A stretch of 64,000 bases of DNA. Source: an uncultured Prevotella sp. GTDB taxonomy: Bacteria > Bacteroidota > Bacteroidia > Bacteroidales > Bacteroidaceae. Below are positions 34,133-44,057 of the stretch, piece after piece. The translations under genes and the position numbers were made by a program. The notes beneath the pieces are model-generated. The model worked only from the letters and a program-made list of their open reading frames with translations, searched no databases and was not told the DNA's origin. Each line of letters opens with the position of its first letter. The stretch's first letter is position 1. The DNA lies in NCBI GenBank assembly GCA_937901345.1, contig CALCHM010000128.1:1-64000 (forward strand), written 5' to 3'.

Positions 34133-36319
34133 TTAGTAAATCGGATTGGGAAGATACCAATTGCTTTGGTTCTTGAGAAGTTCATAGAGGTAGATGTTTT
34201 GCTGACCAACGGGCATTACCACATTACCAGCATCGTCTACTTCTTCTTCAGCATAAGGAGCTTGGTAAACTGAACGATTAGAAATCATCCATGCGAACCA
34301 TTCATTACCGTCGATAAGACCTGCATTGTTCTTATGGCGAGCCATACGCATGAGGTCGAAGTAACGGAAACCTTCAAATGCTGTTTCAAGGGCCATTTCG
34401 TCAGCGATGAGTGTTTCAACCGCTTCGATTTCCCATTCATCTGCCGCTACGGGAGCAATTGAGTCAGTATGTACGACAACACGAACAGTGTCTGCATAAA
34501 CTGTTTCACTTGTGTTGCGTGCTGATTTCTTAGCAGCGAAAGGTACGAGGTAACCAGTACGCTTCCATTCAGCAGCGATACGCTTACTTACTACATTTGT
34601 ATAAGTGTAAATTGTATCATTGTCGTCAGACTGACCGCAACCGAGTGCATGGATACCTGCTGAATTTACCCACTTTGAATCAGAGAAATCAAGGAAGGGT
34701 TTAGACTTCGCACGGAGCAATTCATCGGGTGAAATTGCGAGGTTATGAGTTCCTTGATGAAGTGTGTCTGCGCACCATGTAGTACGATAGAACTGGAAGA
34801 GCGTATCGTTGCTTACAGAGTCTGCCTTAGCAATAGCATCATACTTCAAAGAGTCTGTCAATTCGGGGAACTTGTCGTAGTGCAAACCGTCACGAAGGAT
34901 AGCAAATGCGTGACCGGGGAAACCAGCACGGTTGATGGCTTCTGCAAAACGGAGGTAAACCTGACGCTTACGATATACGTTGAGCGCATACTTGAACTCC
35001 CAGCGATTCGTAGCCAAACCATCTTGATTGATCATGTCACTCACACCAAACTTATGGATAAAGCGAGGTTTGCCATCATCTTCTGTTTGGAAGTAGGGAG
35101 TTGTTGCGTTCAAACGACCATCACCTTCGTTGTAGTATTCTACTTCAACATTAGTTACATCCTCCTTGCTTTCTGATTCATAATTCACATAAGTCTGTGC
35201 CTTATTGAGGGCGACGTAACGCTGTGAAGGACCAACCTGACGCATCTTAGCATTAGGCTTGATGCTGATTTCACCGTTCGTTGCTACAGATTCACCAGAA
35301 CCAGAAGTTTGGTTGAATGAACTTGTTTCAAAACCGTAGATATTAGCAATGCGAGTTAATACGCTACCAAAGCTCTTGTTTGCAGCAGAGGGAACGAGCG
35401 TAATTGTTTCATCAGCAGCATTGCTGTAAGAAACGAGGCTACCATACCAGTTCTTTGAACTACCCCACATGAGACGCTTTACGTCATCAAACTTGGGGAA
35501 CGTAGCAGAAACAGCATGACCATTCTTAACAGCAGCAGGAGCATTGTCTTCCAACCAAGTGTAGTAGTACATCGCAGCCTTTTCATAGTCAGCGGTACCA
35601 TTACCACGAAGCAGGTAGAGGTCACCCAATACAAGGTCAGAGGGGAAGAGCATCAACTTGTGAGAAATATTCACACCACTCTTACCAGTATTAAACTGTC
35701 CGTAATCGGGGAAACCATACGACTTTTCGAACTGTGCAGCAAGAAGCAATGTAGGTTCGAGCAAATCAATAAGATTTTCAGGTGTAGCCCAACCTTCAGC
35801 AGGATTAGTTTCCCAACCTGTGTTAGCATTGTCTACAGGAACAGTAATGAAGGGTACGCGACCATAGTTTTGTACCAACTGCATATAAGTCCAAGCACGA
35901 ACCATGTGCACCTGTGCGATTTCCTTACGCATATACAAGATGTCATTCTTGATAGCGTTAGAGTCAGCCTTAGCAAGATAGAAATTACATTGGTTAATAA
36001 CCTTGTAATAAGCAGCGCGATTCAACAACGCAGATTCGCCATCTTTCAAAGAAGCGTCAAAGCGAGCGATACGTGCAATTGAGTCTGAACTATACATCGT
36101 AGTGTCAGCGAGGTCTGCACGAACTTCATTCAAAATGATGTTCTGTTCAACCATATCCTGGACATTACGCATGATACCGAGATAGAAGTTTACCGTGTCC
36201 TTACCGTTAAAGCCTTCGGTATAACGTTCCATATCAGGAGTCAGCACATCTTCACATGAAGTGGTGAACACACCAAAACCAGCAAGGAAGACAAAGAGGC
36301 TTACAATTGATTTTTTCAT
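34133..36319 (-). CDS. SusD/RagB-like outer-membrane lipoprotein (second pair)
   Basis: Surface lipoprotein that would cap the SusC-like channel and bind its ligand. Leader MKKSIVSLFVFLAGFG with lipobox TTSC (Cys at about 22). The 728-residue length is above the usual 500-650. SusD features: an early helical region with the TPR-like YKVINQCNFYLAKAD, IAQVHMVRAWTYMQLVQNYG (about 120-140), where the classical RAxxYxxLxxxyG pattern is clear, and C-terminal ALETAFEGFRYFDLMRMARHK (the E-x-x-R-x-x-D-L-x-R pattern). It is 93 bases downstream of its SusC partner, with a hairpin between, and is the last gene of the locus. No enzyme follows it. Confidence 0.92.
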   Translation of the reverse strand: MKKSIVSLFVFLAGFGVFTTSCEDVLTPDMERYTEGFNGKDTVNFYLGIMRNVQDMVEQNIILNEVRADLADTTMYSSDSIARIARFDASLKDGESALLNRAAYYKVINQCNFYLAKADSNAIKNDILYMRKEIAQVHMVRAWTYMQLVQNYGRVPFITVPVDNANTGWETNPAEGWATPENLIDLLEPTLLLAAQFEKSYGFPDYGQFNTGKSGVNISHKLMLFPSDLVLGDLYLLRGNGTADYEKAAMYYYTWLEDNAPAAVKNGHAVSATFPKFDDVKRLMWGSSKNWYGSLVSYSNAADETITLVPSAANKSFGSVLTRIANIYGFETSSFNQTSGSGESVATNGEISIKPNAKMRQVGPSQRYVALNKAQTYVNYESESKEDVTNVEVEYYNEGDGRLNATTPYFQTEDDGKPRFIHKFGVSDMINQDGLATNRWEFKYALNVYRKRQVYLRFAEAINRAGFPGHAFAILRDGLHYDKFPELTDSLKYDAIAKADSVSNDTLFQFYRTTWCADTLHQGTHNLAISPDELLRAKSKPFLDFSDSKWVNSAGIHALGCGQSDDNDTIYTYTNVVSKRIAAEWKRTGYLVPFAAKKSARNTSETVYADTVRVVVHTDSIAPVAADEWEIEAVETLIADEMALETAFEGFRYFDLMRMARHKNNAGLIDGNEWFAWMISNRSVYQAPYAEEEVDDAGNVVMPVGQQNIYLYELLKNQSNWYLPNPIY

Positions 36320-36348
36320 TGTAGTAGTTGTTTATTGGTTCTGTGAGG

Positions 36349-36389
36349 AGGTGTTGAGGAGCAACTGTGCGGTACTCCTCTAACACCTT
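36349..36389. other. Intercistronic hairpin between second susC and susD
   Basis: Arms AGGTGTT-G-AGGAG (36349-36361) and CTCCT-C-TAACACCT (36376-36389) form a stem of about 12 pairs with one internal mismatch and a 14-base loop; no T-run. Its place between susC and susD suggests a role in different expression of the two. Confidence 0.65.
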
Positions 36390-36412
36390 TCACTTATACC
36401 ATGTACGTACGA

Positions 36413-39400
36413 TTACAAGTTAACTGTTATACCGAGATTAAAGTTACGACCCGCAGTAAGATAACCAGCATCGATACCCTGATAGAGCACGCTGTTACCT
36501 GCTGTTACTTCAGGATCATTACCTGTGTATTCAGAAACGGTAAATACGTTGTTTGCTTCACCCCATACAGTGAGACCTTGCAACCAACTGAGGTTGTTTA
36601 CAGGAATCTTGTAAGTAAGGCGAACCTTCTTCAACTTAAGGTAAGAACCATCTTCAATCCAACGATCAGAGAAGCGTTCGTTGTTTACCCAAAGTTCATT
36701 GTCAGCAGACATTGTACGAGGAACGTCTGTTACCTGACCTTGATAGCGCCAACGGTTGCAAACTGCTGTAGTTTGGTTCCAAATATTGTTACCGTTTTCA
36801 AGTTGAGAGCGCTGATAGTTGAAGACATCGTTACCAACAGAATACTTGAAGTTGAGGTCAAGAGCAAAGTTCTTGAATGTGAAATTAGTGAAGAAGTTAC
36901 CGAAGAAGTCGGGGTTAGGATCACCAATAACAACCATATCTGCTTCGCTAATCCAACCGTCCTTGTTCTGGTCTACAAAATGAACGTCACCAGCACGGAA
37001 GTCACGAGAAGGATTCTGTGAAAGACCTGTAGGATACTTCAAACCAGCAGCCTGAGCGTCAGCTTCTGTTGCAAACACACTATTTGTCTGATAACCATAG
37101 AAAACACCAGCAGCATGACCAACAGCAGTGAGCACATTGTTGTCGCCATAAACGCTTGTAGTGTAACCATTGATTACAGTGGGTTCACCAGTCTTGTTAC
37201 CCTTTGCATCAAGTGCATAAAGTTCAATCTTGTTAGAAGCGGGAAGTTCTTCAATCTTATTTTCATACTTGCCAACAGAGAGACCTGCCTGCCAACCGAA
37301 GTTCTTAGTCTTAACGAGAACTACATTAGCATTGACATTGAAACCCTTATTGCTCAATTCACCATCGTTACCCCACATCATTGACATACCAGTGATATCA
37401 CTAACTGCCTTACGTGTCAAAAGGTTTGATGTTGTAGAGAGATAATACTCTGCACCAAGTGAAAGGCGATTGTTCAAAAGATTAATCTGAGCACCTACGT
37501 TGAAACGACGGTTTGTTTCCCACTGAATTGTAGGATTCTGGATGTTAGCCAACACGAGTGAAGTAGCCTTATCCATGAACTTGATGTTCTGGAAGTAAGT
37601 ACGACTTGCATAATAGTCTACATTGTCGTTACCACTTTCTTCGTAGCCTGCATTCACCTTCAAATAGTTAATAGCAGGAACATTGAACCAAGGTTCAGAA
37701 GAAACTACCCAAGCAGCCTGAACGCTGGGGAAGAGCCCCCAGTTTACACCAGCAAGTTTCACACCTTCAACAGTTTCACGACCGAAACGGCTTGAAGCTT
37801 CCATTGTAGTTCCGAGACGGAAGAAGTACTTATTCTTCAAGTTGTAATTCAAGTCCGCATAGTATGCAAGGTTGATCCAACTATCGTTTGTACCACCGTA
37901 ATCCTTGTACTGCAATGAGTAACTCATGTTAGGCATCTTATCGTTGTCATTGTTGTAACCTGTGATGTAGCTATCACTATACGAATAAGATGACATACGG
38001 AAACCAGCAAGGAAGTCAAATGCATGAACACCATACTGACGCTTCCACTGAGCACGTAAGTCGTTGAAGAGCGTTGTTTCCTTACCAAACTGAGTTCTGA
38101 TTACGCTAGTTACACCACCAAGACCTTCAACTTCCTTCGTAGGAGTACCCGTGTTGGGAAGGTAATACTTTTCGTTATTACGGTTCAAGATGTAACTGAA
38201 ACGATCACTTACTGTCCAGTACTTGTTGATGCGGTACTTAGGAGCTACGTTGATGCTGAACTGAGTCTGTTCGTGGTAGTTCTTATTATCACCGTCACCA
38301 TTCAACAAAATCCAATAGGGGTTAGCCAAACCTTCAAAACCATAACCAGAAGCAAAAGCCAAGGGGTTGTTGCTATCTGAATAGTTCTTACCAGCATATA
38401 CATTTGAAGCATGACCAAGAACAAGCTTGTTGAGATCGTTATCAAACTTCACAAAGTATTCGTAAGGACTAACGAAAGGATTCTGAATCAAACCAAGGAC
38501 ATTGGGTGAACTGATGTTGCGTGAAGAATAATCTTCTGCCCAACCATTGTCACGGAGATTGTATGCATTCTTTGTATATGCAATGTCAAAAGCAGTAGTG
38601 AAGTCACGGAACATTTCAATGTCTGTATTGAAACGGATGTTCAAACGATTGAAATCATTCTTCTTCGCTGTAGCATCACTCTGAGTATAACCCAAAGAGA
38701 GGTTGTACATTGCAACGTCGTCACCACCTTCTACACTTACTTTGTAGTTTTGAGTGTAACTATCTTCGTAGAGGTCCTTCTGCCAATCTGTTTCGTTATG
38801 ATACATATCGTAGAAGAGGTAACTGGGGTCTTCATTCATGAACCCATTGTTTGCAGTAGAAAGATTCTTTGCATTTTCAGTAGTACCGAGGAACTCTGTT
38901 ACATAGTTACGATACTGTGACGCATTCATCATCTTCAACTGGTCGGGTGTTTGTTCAAAACCTCCATAAGCACGCACCTTAATGCGAGTCGCCATGCTCT
39001 TACCACGACGCGTGTCGATTTCAATTACACCATTACCACCCTTCGCACCATAAAGTGCTGTACCGTTTGTTAACACACGGACATCAGCAATATCTTCAGG
39101 GTCGATAACACTAAAAACGTTGTTGTAGAAACCGTCATGAAGTGTTGTACGGTCATACTGCATATCCCAGATGACGCCATCCACTACAATAAGAGGTTGT
39201 GCGCTAGTGTTCAATGAATTCAAACCGTTGATGAACATTGCAGCACCTTGTGCAGGAATGCCACCACGAGCAATTGAACGAACTGCACCATTGAGGTAAT
39301 CTTCGATGTCGTCTTCAACTGTCAACGCACTCGTTTCCTTGAGCGTATACTCGTGCTTCATGTTAAGGTCGGTACCATCTTTGTAAAGATTCTTTACCAA

Positions 39401-39775
39401 ACCGCTATAGAGATAAGCATTCTGTGCAGTTTCTGCCTTAATTGCAATCTGTGTAGCGTTATATTCATCTACACTCACATAAAGAGCAGTCACAAACGTG
39501 GGTACCTTAATTGTGTAATTACCCTTGTCGTCTGTCATTGCTGTATAGAGGCGATTGTTCAACGCTTGTACGCGAACACCAGCCATAGGTTCTTTCGTGG
39601 CTGCGTCAAAGACGGTACCCGAAATCTCCTTCATCTCATACTTCTGAGCTTCAGTCTTTGCTTTTCCTTTAGCAGGAGCTTCCTGAGCTGAAAGTACGCA
39701 AGTTCCTGATAGCATCAAGATTCCAACAGATGCACGGAGAACACCTTGCATGAAATTGATATTTTTCTGTTTCAT
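36413..39775 (-). CDS. SusC/RagA-like TonB-dependent outer-membrane transporter (second pair)
   Basis: A 1120-residue TonB-dependent channel. I choose the ATG at 39775, which gives a signal peptide (MQGVLRASVGILMLSGTCVLSAQ, with a short basic lead MKQKNIN); the frame to 39853 overlaps the upstream gene. A carboxypeptidase-regulatory-like domain (about 50-120; EISGTVFDAATKEPMAGVRV) precedes the plug with PLIVVDGVIWD and the LTNGTALYGAKGGNGVIEI motif. The rest is a 22-strand barrel rich in aromatic residues, ending FNLGITVNL. The sequence differs clearly from the first SusC of the locus, so the pairs are not a recent duplication. It lies 29 bases after a fasciclin gene. Confidence 0.95.
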   Translation of the reverse strand: MKQKNINFMQGVLRASVGILMLSGTCVLSAQEAPAKGKAKTEAQKYEMKEISGTVFDAATKEPMAGVRVQALNNRLYTAMTDDKGNYTIKVPTFVTALYVSVDEYNATQIAIKAETAQNAYLYSGLVKNLYKDGTDLNMKHEYTLKETSALTVEDDIEDYLNGAVRSIARGGIPAQGAAMFINGLNSLNTSAQPLIVVDGVIWDMQYDRTTLHDGFYNNVFSVIDPEDIADVRVLTNGTALYGAKGGNGVIEIDTRRGKSMATRIKVRAYGGFEQTPDQLKMMNASQYRNYVTEFLGTTENAKNLSTANNGFMNEDPSYLFYDMYHNETDWQKDLYEDSYTQNYKVSVEGGDDVAMYNLSLGYTQSDATAKKNDFNRLNIRFNTDIEMFRDFTTAFDIAYTKNAYNLRDNGWAEDYSSRNISSPNVLGLIQNPFVSPYEYFVKFDNDLNKLVLGHASNVYAGKNYSDSNNPLAFASGYGFEGLANPYWILLNGDGDNKNYHEQTQFSINVAPKYRINKYWTVSDRFSYILNRNNEKYYLPNTGTPTKEVEGLGGVTSVIRTQFGKETTLFNDLRAQWKRQYGVHAFDFLAGFRMSSYSYSDSYITGYNNDNDKMPNMSYSLQYKDYGGTNDSWINLAYYADLNYNLKNKYFFRLGTTMEASSRFGRETVEGVKLAGVNWGLFPSVQAAWVVSSEPWFNVPAINYLKVNAGYEESGNDNVDYYASRTYFQNIKFMDKATSLVLANIQNPTIQWETNRRFNVGAQINLLNNRLSLGAEYYLSTTSNLLTRKAVSDITGMSMMWGNDGELSNKGFNVNANVVLVKTKNFGWQAGLSVGKYENKIEELPASNKIELYALDAKGNKTGEPTVINGYTTSVYGDNNVLTAVGHAAGVFYGYQTNSVFATEADAQAAGLKYPTGLSQNPSRDFRAGDVHFVDQNKDGWISEADMVVIGDPNPDFFGNFFTNFTFKNFALDLNFKYSVGNDVFNYQRSQLENGNNIWNQTTAVCNRWRYQGQVTDVPRTMSADNELWVNNERFSDRWIEDGSYLKLKKVRLTYKIPVNNLSWLQGLTVWGEANNVFTVSEYTGNDPEVTAGNSVLYQGIDAGYLTAGRNFNLGITVNL

Positions 39776-39804
39776 TTCTTCAGCATTTTTTCGTTTGTAC
39801 TGTC

Positions 39805-41637
39805 TTATCTGTAGGGCTCGATAATGATTTTGTAAACATTTAATGCCAAACATTTAGGAGCAGTAGCACTACCTGTCTGACGACTTGACAATGAGAACTT
39901 CAAACGGGGGAATGAACTTACACCACTGGGGAGACCATCGTAAGAGTACTCAAGATCTAACTTTTCAAAAAGTACAATTTTCTCTACACGGTCGCTAGGT
40001 GCGGTAATACCCTTTGCTTGTGCAATGTTTGTACCAGCCTTGGTAGCATCGTCAAGTAATGTTACATCAAAATTAACATTTTCTACATAAGGTACACCCT
40101 TGTTGTTTACCAAACCTTCTTCATATAGTGTGTGATAAGCAGTGGGAACAAGAATAGCATAAACCTTATATGAACCACTCTTCAAAGCAGGGAGATTAAC
40201 AGTAAAGTCCATTGCCTTACCTGTTGCCTGAACTTCCACACGTGTAAAGTTCTTCACTTCATAAGGGTCAATGATGCTGTCATTACGATAGTTTCCTAAA
40301 GAAACGTTTTCATAATAAGCATTTGTTTGTGTAAGGACATTAAGGTTAAGTTCCTGTCTCTTGATATAAGAGTAAGCAACGTCCATGTTGTAACTGTCAA
40401 CTGCAAAAATGAGACCGTTAGATGCTTTGAGAGGTTCTACATCTACATTATCCTTACCTAAGAAGAGAGGATTCTTACCACCCTTATTACTATTGTAGAT
40501 AGTCATGAAGTTGGTGGTATTAACAGAGTCGTTATACAAGCAGTAGTCAATGATTGAATTGTCATCGTTACGATTTACGTTATCACCCATTGTTGAGGGA
40601 GTGAAATACATCGCAGAGAAGAGCAATTTCTGAGCATTGAGTGTCTTTAACGAGTCAATCTGTTCATCAGTCAACTTAAGCGCTTCATTACCAGAGAAAC
40701 CCCAATCGGCATTTGTGTTTGACCAATTGTAGCTATAAGACTTCTTATAGTTGAAGAGTTTCTTAGCGTTTTCTAATGCTGCTTCATAAGCGTCATCCGT
40801 TGGAATAACTGCTACGTAAACAGAGTCTTCGTTCTTGATTTGAGCATTCGCTTGATTCAAGAGCGTGTTATAATTGCTATACACAGAGTCAACATATTCC
40901 ATCTTACCTTCGTTATTCATGGCACCTTCTGTTGAAGAACCTGGTGCAAACGATGTAATATCAAACTCTGGATCACTAATAACACTATAGACTTTAGAGA
41001 ACTGTGGCATTGCAGCCAAGTAGTCATAGATGTTGTACGCATACTTAGAAGGTGCGCTCAACACGTGGAGTGTACCATTTGAAGAAGGTTTTGATGTTTG
41101 TCCTTCTGCAAAAGCAACACCATCGAATGTACGTGCAGCAGCATCATAAACGACATACTTCGCATTCAACATACGCACTTCCTTATCCTTGCCTTGTGAT
41201 TCATGGTTAAAACGTGCGATGTGTTGACCTAAGAATTGTGATGCAAAGATATATTCAGCCTTTGTTGCAGCCTTACGATCTGTAGCATAAAGCGCCTTAA
41301 TCTCAGCCAACTCAGCTTGCATTGCAGCAACATCAAAACTTCCGTTTACAGGTGCCCAAACTGTTAGCGCTTGTGAAGAGTTAAGATAGTCTGCATAACT
41401 AATCTTAGCCTTATCAGTGGGATAGTCCATGTCGTTCTTGAGGTAAGACGTTTCACTCAAGACACTTGCAAAGTCTGAAAGAGATTCATTTGCCTGAATG
41501 TTCTCCCACAAGGTTTTGCCTTCTGTTTCTCCGGTTACAACAATGTCGTAATGATCGTCAGAACATGAAGCCATTCCCATTACGGCAACAATGCTAAGCA
41601 GACCCCCTTTGAACCAGTTTTTATATGAATTATTCAT
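39805..41637 (-). CDS. Fasciclin-domain lipoprotein (third of locus)
   Basis: A 610-residue predicted surface lipoprotein with leader MNNSYKNWFKGGLLSIVAVMG and lipobox MASC. Two FAS1-like modules are visible: one from KTLWENIQANESLSDFASVL to NGTLHVLSAP (about 40-200) with the LTVWAPVNGSF strand, and one from NIYDYLAAMPQFSKVYSVI to SNGLIFAVDSYN (about 205-420) with VYVAVIPTDDAYEAAL. The C-terminal 150 residues form a beta sandwich (YKVYAILVPTAYH to LNVYKIIIEPY) that looks like a ligand-binding module. FAS1 domains mediate cell adhesion or polysaccharide and protein binding in other organisms. It sits between another fasciclin gene and a susC. Confidence 0.88.
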   Translation of the reverse strand: MNNSYKNWFKGGLLSIVAVMGMASCSDDHYDIVVTGETEGKTLWENIQANESLSDFASVLSETSYLKNDMDYPTDKAKISYADYLNSSQALTVWAPVNGSFDVAAMQAELAEIKALYATDRKAATKAEYIFASQFLGQHIARFNHESQGKDKEVRMLNAKYVVYDAAARTFDGVAFAEGQTSKPSSNGTLHVLSAPSKYAYNIYDYLAAMPQFSKVYSVISDPEFDITSFAPGSSTEGAMNNEGKMEYVDSVYSNYNTLLNQANAQIKNEDSVYVAVIPTDDAYEAALENAKKLFNYKKSYSYNWSNTNADWGFSGNEALKLTDEQIDSLKTLNAQKLLFSAMYFTPSTMGDNVNRNDDNSIIDYCLYNDSVNTTNFMTIYNSNKGGKNPLFLGKDNVDVEPLKASNGLIFAVDSYNMDVAYSYIKRQELNLNVLTQTNAYYENVSLGNYRNDSIIDPYEVKNFTRVEVQATGKAMDFTVNLPALKSGSYKVYAILVPTAYHTLYEEGLVNNKGVPYVENVNFDVTLLDDATKAGTNIAQAKGITAPSDRVEKIVLFEKLDLEYSYDGLPSGVSSFPRLKFSLSSRQTGSATAPKCLALNVYKIIIEPYR

Positions 41638-41684
41638 ACGATTGTTCTTGTTTAATTCAAAAAAGTTTAAGTGGAGAAAGAAGT

Positions 41685-41711
41685 CACATCCATCTCAAAT
41701 GAAAGGATGTG
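41685..41711. other. Small hairpin between the two adjacent fasciclin genes
   Basis: CACATCC (41685-41691) pairs with GGATGTG (41705-41711); a pyrimidine-rich tail follows on the minus strand but no clean T-run, so it could be a weak attenuator. Confidence 0.4.
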
Positions 41712-41731
41712 CTCCTTATTCCTAACTATTT

Positions 41732-43918
41732 TTACCAAATATCTTCCACTTCTGCGCCGTTGTATACTTCCTTCGGTACGATTTCGATAAAGTCAACATA
41801 CAATTGAGCGTCAAGTTTCTTGAGCGCAGACTTGTAACGCAAGTAATACGTTTCTCCGGGTTCCATGCGTTGACGCGTAATGATTCGACGGAGACCTGGT
41901 GTAGCGGGACTCGCATCACGAATTGTTTCAAGACCCTTAGAACCAGAAGACGTAATAATATTTGGTGCCTTCATGTAACCTTGGTTACGCAAGTTCTTGT
42001 CATTTTCAATGTTTGTCTGAATATCATCAGGATCATCCAATACCCAAGGTATTGCAGGATTGTTTTGACAAGACTGGCGCATGTCGTAAGGAAGGCCTGC
42101 GGGTTGCAAACGGTCGGGGTCTGTACCAAAGTACATCTGCGCCATACCACGAAGGGTGTTGTGAGATGCATAGATACGTACTTCATATTCATTTGCAACG
42201 GGCACAGGAGGCAACTTAATAGTAAAGTCATAAAGACCAGTTACCATGAACTCATCACCCTGGAAATCCTTCCAAGCGCCACCTACCTTTGAGTAAGCTA
42301 CGTGGAGGTAAGAAACCTTAGTGTCAGTTGTTGAACGTACCAAATTATCAAAATAAGTACGTTTTTCTGAAACTCTGGGGAAGTTCATGTAGTCACCACC
42401 GCGGAAGTTGTTTGAAGTCAACTCGTGAAGGATTGTCGTAAAGTCAATTCTAAGTCTTTCTTTACCCATATCCATACGTTGCTTTTGACCAAACACGAGG
42501 ATGTCGCTGATGGGATAAACATAACCGTTACTAGGATCGAGCGCCTCATTTTCGAACACCTCAATACCTTCATCTAAAACAGTTTCTACGTCATACTTGT
42601 CCTTGAAACCATTCTGATAAGTACAGAAGCGATTGATATAAACGGGATGTTCCATACCTGGTTCTCCAGCATCACCCTTCTGAAGGATCTTCAAGAGGTG
42701 ACGTGTTTCACCAACAGTTGTATAATAATCCCAAACGTCAAGAGGCATGCTATTGGTTTGAGGATTCTTAGCATCAGCACCATAGTCATAACGATACTCG
42801 TTGCAGTGCATTACGAACTTACCTGGAGCCAACTGACCATGGATAAAGTGATACTGCACGAACTTATACAATGCGTTGTTGGGATCCTTAAGATTGTCGT
42901 CAGCAACACCATAAGCTGAAACGATTTCAGGAATCTGCTTTACAGCAGCAAGCACTTCTTCCCAGTTTACGATGTTACCATCTTCATCAAGAGTAAGAGC
43001 TGGAACACCCTTGCTGTGATAGATGGAGTCTGTTTCAACAAAACCAGTATACTTGATGTAACGCTTCATTGGAATTGTAGCATCACCTACACCAGGAATA
43101 TTGATCTTTTCATCACGTGTAATTAATTCGTATTCAGCGTCGCGTTCTTCAAGAAGGAGTGAAGCAACACCTGTTTCTTGAAGCAAGCGTGACATGATCT
43201 TCATGTTACTTGCATTCTGAATAACTTCAGGAACACGGTCAGAAGTAGGAGCAATAACCTCACTTACAATGTGGAGCATACCATTAGAAGCTTCACGGTC
43301 AGCAATCATCACATATGAACCTTGGTCAATCTTGTGATATACGGGATAGTAAATGAACGTTGTATCACCATCAACAATCTCAGGCAACTGTGTCAATTCA
43401 TCATATTTCACACGCTTGATAGGTTCGATAGAATCACTTACTTCAACGCAAGTTAACAAACGGTCAAAAAGGTTTGAAAGGTTGAATGCTGCACTCACAG
43501 GGAATTCAGTTGATTCATAAGCTTCTTGATCGCCATTATCAATAACACAACTATAAGCAACAAGTTGCGCTTGATCATCAGTAAGTTCGTTAATGTCTGT
43601 CAATTTGAGTTTCTTGAGGTAAGTCTCAATTGCAACATTATCAGGAACGAAAGCGGTATAATTACCGCGCGCAGAAAGTACGCTGTAAATAGAAGAACCA
43701 TCAGCCTTACCAAGACGTACGCGCTTAAAAAGGTCACGAGCTAATGACAAATTCTTGTCTTCGTCAAGAATGTCCGCTAGTGTTTGCTCCTTCTTAATTG
43801 CAAAGTTTGAGGAGTCGATTTCTTCTTCACAACTACTAATTGCAAAAGTTGCAGTAGCACAAAACGCCATAAGTGCAACCTTTACAATGTTCTTGTTAAA
43901 GAATAATGATGTATTCAT
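41732..43918 (-). CDS. Fasciclin-domain lipoprotein (second of locus)
   Basis: A 728-residue predicted surface lipoprotein. The ATG at 43918 is chosen because it gives leader MNTSLFFNKNIVKVALMAF with lipobox ISSC; the longer frame adds 12 unlikely residues. FAS1-like module one runs from QTLADILDEDKNLSLARDLF to NGMLHIVSEVIAP (about 40-235), with the YTAFVPDNVAIETYL strand. A second, less typical module begins at NASNMKIMSRLLQETGVASLL. The C-terminal 200 residues form a beta sandwich (YDFTIKLPPVPVANEYEVRIYASH to LYVDFIEIVPK) like the one in the neighbouring fasciclin protein. It starts 139 bases after the first susD. Confidence 0.88.
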   Translation of the reverse strand: MNTSLFFNKNIVKVALMAFCATATFAISSCEEEIDSSNFAIKKEQTLADILDEDKNLSLARDLFKRVRLGKADGSSIYSVLSARGNYTAFVPDNVAIETYLKKLKLTDINELTDDQAQLVAYSCVIDNGDQEAYESTEFPVSAAFNLSNLFDRLLTCVEVSDSIEPIKRVKYDELTQLPEIVDGDTTFIYYPVYHKIDQGSYVMIADREASNGMLHIVSEVIAPTSDRVPEVIQNASNMKIMSRLLQETGVASLLLEERDAEYELITRDEKINIPGVGDATIPMKRYIKYTGFVETDSIYHSKGVPALTLDEDGNIVNWEEVLAAVKQIPEIVSAYGVADDNLKDPNNALYKFVQYHFIHGQLAPGKFVMHCNEYRYDYGADAKNPQTNSMPLDVWDYYTTVGETRHLLKILQKGDAGEPGMEHPVYINRFCTYQNGFKDKYDVETVLDEGIEVFENEALDPSNGYVYPISDILVFGQKQRMDMGKERLRIDFTTILHELTSNNFRGGDYMNFPRVSEKRTYFDNLVRSTTDTKVSYLHVAYSKVGGAWKDFQGDEFMVTGLYDFTIKLPPVPVANEYEVRIYASHNTLRGMAQMYFGTDPDRLQPAGLPYDMRQSCQNNPAIPWVLDDPDDIQTNIENDKNLRNQGYMKAPNIITSSGSKGLETIRDASPATPGLRRIITRQRMEPGETYYLRYKSALKKLDAQLYVDFIEIVPKEVYNGAEVEDIW

Positions 43919-44057
43919 AATCTTAAATTCAAGCTTTATAGAGGAATGCGGCAAATTAAACCAAGAGATTTCACAATTTACACTATTACAGAAGATTCAA
44001 TTCGTAGGAATAATGATCATCTTCTTTGAGAATAATTTGCCGTATTCACAATTCAGT